Shown here: in pieces, positions 48,177-59,636 of the stretch
How the letters are laid out: the number at the start of each line of letters is the position of its first letter
Position numbering within the stretch: position 1 is the stretch's first letter
From: Przewalskia tangutica
Lineage: Eukaryota > Streptophyta > Magnoliopsida > Solanales > Solanaceae
Reading direction: 5' to 3'
NCBI GenBank assembly: GCA_029844215.1
Contig: CM056723.1
Coordinates: forward strand, 86,420,790-86,484,789
DNA: 64,000 nt
Position numbers and translations under genes: made by a program
Notes under the pieces: generated by a model
The model's input: only the letters and a program-made list of their open reading frames with translations
Database searches by the model: none
What the model was told of the DNA's origin: nothing

Positions 48177-51100
48177 TGTCACGACCTGCCCGGCGTGGAT
48201 CGTGCCTTACCCGGCACCCAAGTAGGCATACATCGAGAAAACCAGCGGAATATAAAACAACCAAGATATGAAACAAGATAAATAAGACATAGTTTCGAAA
48301 AGGTTGCCTTCGGCATAATGTATATAAATAACCCAAAACGAGCGATACATCCCAACCCTTACAACAGTCTATGCACTCTAAGAGTTTAAACAACAATGGC
48401 GGACAGGCCCCGCCATACCCTGAATACGAATATCTACAACGACAGGACCATACTAAAATGCTAAGCTTCCGAGAAACGGAGCTTTCCAACGGCGGTGATC
48501 CTAAGAACGGGATCAACGGTAGGAGTACCTTTACCGCAGATGAACGCAGCCCGGGGAGGTCGATAACAGTACCAAGTATGTGAAATCAAAAATACGTAAA
48601 TGAAATCATAGTAGTCTATATAAGGCGGTGAGACATGTATGATAGGCCAAAACTACGATCACAATAAATAAGCGAATATGTCAGTCGTGACTCATGCCTC
48701 AAAGTCATCACAATAGAATCAGACGGTAAGTACGGCGTAGCCGACTACTAAAACCCACGGCACTAACAAGGTCATAAATCAGATCATGAGATCTGTCTGC
48801 ACCGTCACATGATCAAAGCCGCCACTCGCGCGCAGATCTAATGTGCGATCTAGTCACGAACTTCCCGCAGCCCGCATAGGCCAAACAGATAGGCCCGCAT
48901 GAGGTATAACCCGCATCGAGGGTAGCTACTCCGGCAGCGTCCTAGACTCGTCGTCCGCATGGCTACAAGAACCGCATGACCACAAGCGGCCGCATACTAA
49001 CACGAACTCCCGCAGCCCATGATAGGCCATACAGACTGCATAAGGTATTCTCGAATCATAGGTCCATCGACACTTTGAGTCTACCCCGCGACGGAGGCAG
49101 CTTAACCCCTGAGTTATGAATGATATAATATCAACATAACCGAAAACAACATAAGCACAACAAGGAAAAACCTCTTTACACAAATATCACAAGATACTAA
49201 CTCACGTAGCATCCTAACATGTTTACTTATCCAGTCAACAAGAAATATTACAAGACTATCACAAATCAATACAATCAAGTTATTCACACAAGGTACTTTC
49301 TACATTATGTTAACAAGATATGGTTGTTAGCCCCAAAGTACTTCATGTATTACTCTTTTAAAAGATCCGTTTCTTTTACAAAAGTCACACAATAACCGTA
49401 GTATAAAAATAGAGTAATTATCTTTTGAAGTACATTAAAACACTTCTCCTTGTAAAATCAAGTAACCACATTCTTTTCCTAACGTTCAAGTTTGCCTAAT
49501 TTCAATTTCTCAAGTTTCTCATTTTCGAAAGGGTTTGTAGTTCATAGTTTTAATCCTTTAAAACAATTTGAGAAACATATACCCTAAGTGTGAGTAGGTT
49601 ATTATTATTCGTAACAATCTTATTACAGCAGCCATGATCTAGTAAATGTAATATCATTTTGTCTCATCTTAGCTCCTATGCAGATGGAAGTTTCTACTAG
49701 TTTTAATAATACCTTATTAGTCAAAATAATTCTCTTTATTAGCGCTGCTGTGGTTTGTTCGACATCTATTCTGAGTGGTAAAACATCATTCCTTTTGAAA
49801 TGTTTTCAGTTCTTTATTATTCAGGCTTAAGCCGTGAGGCATCACAAAGTGTTATTCAGCTTAAGTCAAAGACATTGCCGTAGTTACTATTCGATTAACA
49901 CATGTACGTCTACCGTATATATATTGTAAAATATCATGCTTTAGGAAGAATCACATACCTTCTACGGAGACCACTTGCCAAGTTGAATATGTCGCGCAGA
50001 GTATCGACCTATAATACCAACACGCCTATCAACGCCCGCATCAGATCGCATACAAAGTTCTAAGCGAGGGTTCGTTATTCTATGGTCATTTGGGCAGCAC
50101 TTCCTACCCGTGAGCTACTCAAGTTCATCGTGGAAAACTTGATCCCATGTAAGTACTTCTATTATTCATCTTTTAAACCCTTCATCGTGATAACAGCTCA
50201 ATTCTATTCTGCAATATCCTTCTAAGTATTCAATACTTATTCCTATACTTCTACGGATGTATATTCTAATTACAAAGGAGGATAAGGTTATTTACCTCGG
50301 TAAGCCCAATAATATCCTAGATAAAAGTCGCGCTGAGCAAGGTTTAGCTCCTAAGTTGTGCGCTCAGAGTCTAATAAACCTTAGAAGTTCTTCACAACTT
50401 CTAGTAAGGACTAAGGGATTTGGGCTAGGTAATTCGCATTATAACGATACTGAAGGCAACTCTTCTACCAAGGGAGGGGTAGTGTTTCGGCTAGGCTAGC
50501 TTTATGGGGGTTGCTCTCGGCAGGGCATCTCAAAACGGGAGGTGTGTGATTGGACGAAACAACAAGAGGGAGAGGGAGGGATAAGAGACTTAGATAGATT
50601 GCTCAATTTAGGATGAAATAACTCTACCACAAGGGGGGTATTTATAGGTCAAGACACGGCCAACCAATGGCCAAGATTATGCCAAGTTCAAGGCAAGTGT
50701 AGGGTGAGGATTTGGGCAAGTGTCCTTGGCCAACTTGCACACAAAATATCCTACCAACTCCAAGACAAACAAGCCATCCCAATCGGCCCTATCAGTGTGA
50801 CATCCATCAATGAGGGTGACAAGTGTCGCCTCTCGTTGATCCAACGTGTTGCGTCTCTCGAAAAATCCGCAAAAATTAGAAACGACATAGCCTAATTTAT
50901 CCTACGCGAGTTGTGTAAAACGCTTCGTCGAAAAACGACTCTAAACGGGTTGTGTGTACAAAGTTGAATTCGTCCAAGCCAACTAGGGGGTGACACGTGT
51001 CGCCTCCTACTCCCAAAATATTTCATCTTCCAAAATATCCACAATGGCCAAAATCTCAAAACAAAGTGGGCCCTACAAAACCAGAATTTTCTCCCGTGGC

Positions 51101-51322
51101 CCCACGTGACCATTTCCAAAAAAATAAAATTCCATAATTCTCTAAAATTCCAAGAAGTCCGAATACCAAACTGGGAATCCACCCCATTAACGAATCTTTT
51201 TCCTTCACAAAAACCGGAAACTTTTCCGTGGAAAAATCACCTCTTTCTTCCATTCCAATTCCAATGTCGTATTCTCGTACGTACGTCCTCGCATACATAC
51301 CTTGAAACTACGGGGTATAACA
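48177..51322 (-). repeat. Element E 5' LTR (right copy)
   Basis: 3146 bp, matching 42311-45500 along its length. AT-rich parts (for example 49130-49740 against 43290-43920) are almost identical. GC-rich parts differ by many small changes centred on CAG, CTG and CCGG. TATA-like box at 50639-50647. Confidence 0.92.
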
Positions 51323-51450
51323 GCTTCCTTGCCTGTAGAGAAATTTTTTATGATCTTGAACATGCAGAGATCAATCCATGCAAAAATAGCATTTAAGGCA
51401 TTTTCATTGAAGTTTGTATTATTGGTTTGTTCCACACTCCATTCCGCCTA
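51323..51450 (-). pseudogene. Copia gag N-terminal fragment
   Basis: Minus-strand continuation of the gag split by element E. Motifs NENALNAIFAWI and FSTGKEA join the AWDTLQNHCEG stretch on the far side of E. The frame upstream hits a TAG near 51448. Copia similarity fades there into Athila-like LTR sequence, so about the first 70 gag residues and the copia 5' LTR are absent. Confidence 0.82.
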
Positions 51451-52591
51451 AGGCTTAGGAAGTATGTCACCTAAAAGGAGGAAACGAGCTTGATTTAGAT
51501 GGAATTGCACACTAAAAGGGCCAAAGAATGAAGCCTATGAAGTCCCGGGAAGTGTATAAGACATCAGATGAAATCCGGACGAGAAGATGACGAAAAATCG
51601 CAAAAACAAAAAGTGGATGATTCCGGCACCGCGGTGCCATTCAGCAGGACCGCGGTGCCCAAACTGCTGCGAGGCTGATCCATAGACTTCACCGCAGCGT
51701 GCCACCAAGAGGATCGCGGTCTTTGAGGCACATTTTTCCGATTCTGGGCCAAATTTGACACATTTTCAGGGTCCGCAAGGGCAGCTTTCCCTATCTATAA
51801 AATCCTAAAACCCTGCTCATTACCTGGCATCTGGGATCTTACATCACACATCTACTTTGGAGGAGAATAAAGGAGGCTACAACACAGGATTGGAGACAAC
51901 TTTGGTTCAAGTTTCTTTTCTTTTCTTTTTTTTTTAATTCAGTTTATGTTGGTTTGTATTAATTCTTGGCATGACGATGTTTAGGAGATAAACACTCTAT
52001 TAGGGCTTTCCTTATGAATCGCTTGAAACTTTTATTCATGAATTAATGTAGTAGTTTGATTTCTTCTTCACTTGATTAAGATTTAGTCAATATTTGGTAT
52101 GAATGTTTGATAATTAATTGATCACTAATTATCATAACCTATATGATTTCGAATAAAAATCCGAGCTGAGAGATTTGGATATGCTGTAATTGACTAGACA
52201 TAGGTTAAAATAGCGGATGAAAGTACCCCGATACCTGTATAGCATTATAGGTTACTGTTCTTAATCCTCCTATGTGGTAAATCCTATCATAGAAATATAG
52301 AAGGGTTCTACACTAGGGTTGAGTGATTATATGTCCTAACCGGAATATAAGACAGTCTAGTTAACCGCTATCTTAACGTAGAAGAAGAAGCCATTCTAGT
52401 TGCATTAAGGATTGAATAGAGGGGATAGTCGAGGATTTTGGAAGCCCTAATTCTTTCATAACTGATTTAAACCAAAGTATTATCATAGTTAGTTTATTTT
52501 CTGCAATTACTTAGCCTTAGTTATTAGATAAAAATACAAATCAATTAACGTTCACTAAATAGAAACGATAGCTTAGATAATCGATACTTGA
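51451..52591 (+). repeat. Athila-like LTR fragment
   Basis: Clearly related to element B's LTR from about 51960 on: it shares CTTGGCATG, GGGCTTTCC, TTAATTGATCACTAATTATC, AAAGTACCCCGATAC and TCTTAATCCTCCT in the same order and plus orientation, but it is a different subfamily. A GC-rich module with ACCGCGGTGCC repeats is at 51620-51725 and a TATA-like CTATAAAATCC at 51797-51807. The left end is not exact (a TG at about 51466 is a candidate). The right side is cut at 52592 by an A-related LTR. Confidence 0.7.
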
Positions 52592-53623
52592 TGTCACGAC
52601 CCGGCCCCGGGCCCGCGATTGGTGTCCTACCTGGGCACCCTTACAGGTATACATCGGAGATAACCAACAACAGTTAAATAAACTCATAGACATGCGTCAA
52701 ATGCGAAATAAGAAATAGGCTAGCCGATAAGGCCACTTTTCAAATATATATATATATATATCAACTGAGCTACATCTTTTACAAGTCCAACCCACATACA
52801 TGACTATAGACCTCTAAGAGTTTGGACCCTATCTATGACGGGACAGGGCCCCGCCATACCCTTGAATGTACAAAAACTGACAATACCAGGGATCCGTACC
52901 AAAAGATAAGCCTCCGGAGTAATGGAGCTTCCCAAAAAGCTGAACAGTGATCCTAAGAGCGAGGATCGAACCGGTACCTCTACCGCAGATTTAACGCAGC
53001 CCCCCGAGGAAAGGGGGTCAGTACAAAAGATGTACCAAGTATATGAAACTGAAAGTACTGTAATGAAATCATAATAGTCTAAATAAAGCAGGAGACATGT
53101 ATGATAACCAAATTAACAGTACACTGTGCCTTATTAACAATGAGAGTAAATAAGGGTAAACTTTATCGTTTTAAAAATAGGAAGCTTATGATCAATTTAG
53201 GGCCACCCGCCCGTAGTATCATTAGACAATCCTATTCCTGGGACTATTTCACCCGCATAGGTCTTGTGGACCCACATAGGGCAATTTACCCCGCATAGAA
53301 CTATTTCACCCGCATAGGCCCTACGGACCCGCAATGAGCATAAGCGCAATACTCGCATCGTGGAGAGCAAATCCACGGAAATGTATTATGTCCCGGGGAT
53401 TGACCCCGCAATGAATAATATAATACTAGCACTAATGGCTATCATGAACAACATATGCAAGTTAAGCAACCTTTAACTCTCATTAATTAAACTCAAGACA
53501 CTATCATGTCGTGTAAAATCCGAGAATTTAACCCCAAGTACTACGTACTTCTATTCTTTTAAAAAGAACCTTTTTCATATAAAAATCACAAGATACTAAC
53601 ACCTGTAGTATCAAGGCATGTCC

Positions 53624-56600
53624 TGTCACGACCCGAATCCGGGCCCGTGACTGGTGCCTTACCCCGGGCACCCTAGTGATACAACATCAGAGTAATCAGC
53701 GGAACATAAAACAAGACATGAAAATATTAAGAAGTAAGAAACAGTAATCGGAGAAAACTTGCCTTACGGCATATAAATCAATTTTAAAACCGAACAGTTA
53801 CATCCCATTACAACTCGCCACAACAAGATTACTGCACTTCTAAGAATGATACGACAACAATGGCGGGACAGGGCCCCGCCATACCCCTGAATGTAAATAC
53901 CTACAACGACAGGGGACTATACCACTGATAAGCCTCCGGAGAAACGGAGCTTCCCATACGCTGAACGGTGACCCCGAGAACTAGGATCAACGACTGGTGT
54001 ACCTCAACCTGCGGCATGAACGCAGCCCCCCGAAGGAGGTCAGTACAACAGGTACCAAGTATGTGAAACTGTAAAGTACTTAAATGAAAACATATTATTT
54101 TAAAATCAGTTTTGCAAGTATGTATGAAACAACTAAGGTAACCGCACATAGTGCCATATCATAAACAAGAGCAACAATAGGTAAATCAGAAGTGTCTTTT
54201 CTAGGTCGCGAATGATCGGCAGGCCAATTGCCCGTAGTATCACCATGCAAGCCTAATCACGGACTCCGTAGTCCGCATAGGCCACTCATATAGGCCCGCA
54301 TAGGGTATGTAACCCCGCATCGAGGGTAGCTACTCCTCGGCATCGTCCTGGACTCGTAGTCCGCATGGCCACATAAACCGCATAAGGTATAACCCCGCAT
54401 CACTAACCTGGAACTCCCGTAGCTCCGCATAGGTCCCTTGGACCCGCATGAGGTATTCTCGAATCATGGTCCTGCATCACCGAGTCTACCCCGCATCGGA
54501 GGCGCCTTAACCCCTGTAATATGTCAAGAGGTGAGTGATATTATACTAACATAACAACTTATCGTTAAACAACATAAGCACAACAAGAATACTCTCTTAC
54601 ACAAACGTTACAAGACACTAACACACGTAGCATCCTAACATGTTTACTTATCAAATCAACAAGAAAGTATTACAAGGCTATCACAAACCAGTACAATCAA
54701 GTTATACACACAAGGTACATTCTAATATATGATTAACTGTGTCGGTATCTATTCCCAAAGTACTTCATACATTATCTTTTAAAAGATACGTTACGTTTAC
54801 AAAAGTCACACAATACCGTAGTATATGAAAATAGAGTGATTATCTTTTGAAGTAAATCAAAACACTTCTTCAGAAATCAAGTAACAACATTCTTTTTCAA
54901 ATGTTTCAAGTTTGCCTAATTTCAATTACTCAAGTTTCTCATTTTCGAAAGGTTTCAGAGTTCATAATTTTAATCACTTAATGATATAATTCTCCCTTAA
55001 AAGCAATTTGAGAAACATATGTCTGATACGGGAGTAGGTTATTCTTGTTTATAACAATCTTATTTAAGCAGCCCTGATCTAGGAAATGTAACATCATTTT
55101 GTCTCATCTTAGTTTTTATGCGGATGGAAGTTTCTACCGGTTTTAATAATACTTAATCCAAAACATTTCCTTTTATTAACGCCGCAGTTGGTTTGTCGAT
55201 ACACATTCGATTTCGAACTCAAGAAAACATTCTTAAGCCGTTATACCTAACTTCCCATAAAGCTAGTATAACTCTTAAGTTTTCAAAACTAAGTATTACT
55301 CTTCTTTCAAAATGATTCAAAATCTTTTGAAATACTTCAAGTTCTTTGTTATCACATAACCACCGCTTATAGTTCAAATCGCTTACCTTTTAAAACCACA
55401 AGTATTTTCTTACCTACATAAAGTCGTTATAACCAACTTCCCATAAAGCCGTTATAACACTTTATGTTTTAGACCAATCAAATACATTTAACACACGTAC
55501 GTCTATCGCACTACATAGTTACACACATATCATGCTAGAAGAGATAGGAAGAGGTTCACATACCGCGACGATTATCGACTAATAGCAAAACGCCCAAGTA
55601 CCTCAAACCGCCGCTACTCCTTGCCAAGTAGATCGCGCCACGCATAGTACTTCCACCTATAAGGCCACAAGGCGCTTTATTAACATTTAGGTCTCTTCGT
55701 AGAACATTCTACGTAAAAATTCGGCAAAGACATCCCCGCAACAGCAGAAATCTCCTCCTCTCTAACTGGGCCGCTACAAGCCAACCGGGGGTTATACGCC
55801 TAAACCGGACGCACAATTCTATCTCACGTAAAAGCTACACAAGTCTCATGTAATACAGTCCATGTAATTACTGATTCAAAGACTCTTCTTTCAAAAGGTT
55901 TCTTATTATTCAGCTTAAGTCGCGAGACATTGCAGTAAGTATTATTCAAAGCTTAAGTCCAAAGACATTGCCGATAACTACGTTCGATTCTATATATAGT
56001 ATACTTCAACTATATATTCTAACAACATGTAATTTCCAATTACAATAGGGACAAGATAATTACCTCGATAAGCCCATAATTATCCAAGTATAAAGTCGAT
56101 CCCGGCAACGCTTAGCTCCAACTCACAAGCGCCCAACCCGCTCCAAACTACCCTTAGAAGTTCTAACCAACTTCTACATACTACTCCAACTAACCATGGA
56201 GATTTTCCTTGTGGTTTCGGTCAGTGACCGACGGAAGTATAATAGTATTACGGGCTTTTCAGATAGGTATAACCTTAGAATACTACAAGGTATACCGCTA
56301 AGGTAATTTGGGCATTATAACAATACTTTGAGAGTATCACTATACCACAAAAATGGGGTATTATACGAAACAACTAGGCTAGTGGGTACCCACTACAAGC
56401 ACCAAAAGGAGGGTGTGTACCTACCAACCCCACTGTGGGGTACTCTCGACGAGTGGATGGGCTCTCGCCAAGAGGGCCTCACAAGGGAGGACGAGAACAC
56501 CACTCAAAGGGAGGGAGGATTTTAACACTTAGGAAATTTTAGGAATGGATGAAGAAGTCTTCCAAAGGGGGGGTATTTATAGGTCTAGCAAAGGCCAACC

Positions 56601-56978
56601 AATGGCCAAGATCATGCCAAGTGTAGGGCCAAGATCATGCCAAGTGCACCTTATCCATCTACCACCAAAATATCCTACCTACTACTTGACAAAAACCCAC
56701 CCATTTCGTCCACCCTTGACCGCCCAAGTCCTTCCAATGAGAGGGTGACAAGTGTCGCCCTCTTGTTGGTCCAAAATGTTTCGTCTCTCGGAAAAATCCG
56801 CAAAAATTAAAAATGACATAGCCGGAATTTTCCCTACGAAAGCTGTGGAAACGTTTCGTCGAAAAACGACTCTAACCGGGTGTTGTGCACAAAAATAATT
56901 CGGCCAAGCCTTATTTAAAAGTTCAAATTTTTCTACGTACGTCCTTACGTACATACTCTGGAAATACGGGGTATAACA
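53624..56978 (-). repeat. Element D 3' LTR (left copy)
   Basis: 3355 bp, with CCCGCAT block at 54240-54510 and minus-strand TATA-like CTATAAATA at 56574-56582. Confidence 0.92.
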
Positions 56979-58687
56979 TTCTCCCCTCCTTAGAAACATT
57001 CGTCCCGAATGTTCTTTCTAAGTCTCAAAACAAACATGCGCCAGTAGTCTTCACTACTATACTTATCTGAACAATCCTGCCACAACTGGCCACAACAACA
57101 CCTGCGCAAAATACTTACATCCAAGTCCACGAGGAAACACCTCTAACATCACAAACGCCCTCATCCAAGGGTCTAAAATATAATTCCTTCGCACTTTCTC
57201 CATACAAAAGAAATGGTCACATCTCGCCGCAATACATGCTCGCTTTTCCTTTACTCGTCGTGATACCACTTTTGTCACTTTGCCGCGAGGTTCTAGTGTC
57301 ACTCCGCGACCCAACAAATGGTACCGATCGCATGCGCGATCCCCGAGGTTGTCGTGACACTCGAACTCTTACCACATTTCGACATCGCTTCAGCTTCAAA
57401 ACTCGGTTACTATCTCTAACGTGGTCATCATTAATCGAACACTGATGGATCTCCGATACTTTCCCGATCATAATAATACGAAGACGGACGTATTGCCTCC
57501 TAAGTCGAACGGCAAAGCTAACATATAGGCAACCCGCCTATTCTTCACATGAACTCGTGCGGCCCAAAGTAACTCGGGCTAAGTTCCTCTGCTTTTCCAA
57601 AACTCGCCACACCCAACCCGGTGGTACTTTCAAGAAGACCGACCGTCAACCTCGAACTCTAAGCGCCGCCGATTATCCGCACGATTTCTCCGAGCCGCCG
57701 TAACCTCTTCTAGACAAGCTTTACCCTATCCACAATTACCGGAACAAGCTCAACCAACTATCCGAATCTTGCCAACATCGAACCAATCGATCGGCGACTT
57801 ACACATCCGCCCTACAAGGCTTCATAAGGCGACATCCGAACACCGAAATGGTAGCTTAAACACTCTCCACATGAGACAACAATCCCCACAACTACCCTCA
57901 AATCCACACACCGCCCGAGGGCGACGCGACTCGAGACTCACCGAGTTCTTAACCCCGCTGGTAAAACTTCCAAACAAAACAGCTGCACTGGCTCCACTGT
58001 CATCATAAGGTGAAGGTAGGCACCCCGCAGCCTTACAACCTTTCCGATAAATCAACACCGCCGAGTAAACGGTCTTTTCTAAGACAAGACGGCCGACTCT
58101 CTCGCCCGACCATCGTCGAACGCATCCACGAACTCAGACACTGGTTAACTAAACTTGGGCCTAACACCTCATAACCCTAACCCAAAGCGGATCACCACAA
58201 CCGACCACCACCATACAGTGTCGCGGTTGACCCGCAACGTGGCCTCAACCCGACCCGAACGCGCAAGACACTAGCTCCCGAACCTAAAACTCTCACTAAT
58301 CACGTTACGAAAACCTAGCGGTCTTCTTAGCTCAACTACCCTCTTTCATTCCACACTACTCGTGACTTATCCCACAACATAGCTCACGTGCACTATGCAC
58401 TCTTATAAGTGGTCAAACATAAACATACGCCTTTTACTCGAGACGGCCTTACCTCTAAGGTCTCTACGCATAAAGCTCTAAGGCTCACACTTCCTCTATC
58501 CCCAAATCTTACTCTGCTAACTAACCATGATTTCTAATCACAATTAACACAATCGCTATCGAACATAGCACTTAAGATATACTCATCTTATCACACAATA
58601 CCAATCTCTAGAGGTTAAGGATATACTTGATTCATCGCTTCACTCCCCTTAGTCGTTCTAATCAAACCTACCCCGTAGGGCACATAG
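56979..58687 (-). other. Element D internal 3' part without pol
   Basis: Collinear with 45501-47039 of element E. It has the GGGACGAATGTTTCTAA and purine tract at the left edge, the 17-nt LTR-primer-site copy at 57262-57278, and the block shared with C at about 58125-58175. No RT or integrase motif is seen on either strand. Confidence 0.75.
57262..57278 (-). repeat. Internal copy of the LTR-end/primer-site junction (element D)
   Basis: GATACCACTTTTGTCAC is identical to 45783-45799 and to the true junction at 59626-59642. Confidence 0.85.
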
Positions 58688-59433
58688 CTAGGGGAGATGA
58701 CGAACTACCCACCGATCCTGAAGGCTAAGTCCTCCTACTAGGTCACCCATTCGACACATGGCCCTGACGGCCGCCGGCAAAACAAGCATCAACAAAAGAT
58801 GACATTCCCCGGGACGACGCCTGTCACACAGTGAACACCGAAAATCAATCCGCCGGCCGAGCCTACGTAGCCGTGAACCAAAACTCGAGTTCTGACCAAC
58901 TCCTGCATACCCCGAACGTCCTGAACCCCGTGGAGGACCTCTCTGCACTAGTGGATGTGCATAATCTAATCCGCTGGTGAGGCGACTCGCCTCGAAAGTT
59001 ACTAAAGGACCTTGCTGCTCTGGCCCTCTTCTGCTGTCCTTCGTTAACCCGTCGATCTCTACGCTTGGCTCGCCGCGCACAAGCCCGCATCGTGCCATGC
59101 TCAAGCCTAATCAAAAATTACTCTTGCACAACCCTTTCTAAGATATTCATCAAGACTCGCAGACATCCAGATACTCTCGTAGCCAAATCCATAGCTAGTA
59201 ACAGGTTGTCTTTTCACAATCTATATTCTCTGCTTTCCTGGCCGCGAATCAAGGTTCAATGTCATGGCCGCAGTAGGAATCGCCGCCGTGCTAAACTCAT
59301 TGGGCCGTGACGAGCATAACTCCCGAACGAAGCACCTAACTCGGTGATGGTTGGGCATGTGCCTCGTAACCCTCTCAGATTTACTCGCAGCCTCGCCGCT
59401 TTGCCTCTCGGGTTGCCGCTTCACGCGAGGCAT
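58688..59433 (-). pseudogene. Element D gag remnant
   Basis: A minus-strand ATG at 59433 opens a basic N-terminus (MPRVKRQPERQSGEAASKSE), about 190 bp after the primer site as in element E. Zinc-knuckle traces lie near 58860-58740 (FRCSLCDRRRPGEC, then a CFA-GRQGH-like stretch), broken by frame changes. No full gag can be read. Many breaks fall at CAG/CTG/CGG sites and may be sequence errors. Confidence 0.65.
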
Positions 59434-59636
59434 AGCGGTAAGTGGAAAGAAATACGTTAGAGGTCCAACTTACAACACACTCTAAGGCACGATCTCAGAG
59501 TGAGAAGAATAGAAACCAATCCTAAATATCCTATAGCCTCCTCGATTATTGGTGTGGTGCACAACACACCGATAATCAAGACTTACTAGATACGATCAGA
59601 GACACTTTCCGAGGATTAATCGCTCGATACCACTTT

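Larger units (their letters stand above)
42311..51322 (-). mobile_element. Element E: family-D non-autonomous Ty3/gypsy-like element
   Basis: Starts TGTCACGACC and ends GGTATAACA on the plus strand, TSD gcttc at 42306-42310 and 51323-51327. LTRs are 42311-45500 (3190 bp) and 48177-51322 (3146 bp). The internal region is 2676 bp and reads on the minus strand: Met-tRNA primer site, gag start with zinc-knuckle traces, no pol, polypurine tract. It split copia gag. The right LTR and internal region contain many small changes at CAG/CTG/CCGG sites relative to the left LTR. Confidence 0.93.
1..51450 (-). mobile_element. SIRE-like Ty1/copia retrotransposon, host of the left nest (interrupted)
   Basis: Copia-type gag, protease, integrase, RT and RNase H pieces lie in order on the minus strand, from gag near 51.4 kb to RNase H at 6.0 kb. 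LTR material is at the left edge. The element is split by element A (7259-38888) and element E (42311-51322). Removing each insert and one TSD copy makes the flanks contiguous in the same gene. Long LTRs and an extra ORF between pol and the 3' LTR are features of the SIRE/Maximus lineage. The 5' LTR is not in the window: gag N-terminal sequence stops near 51450, where Athila-like sequence begins. Lineage naming is from remembered motifs, not a search. Confidence 0.85.
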
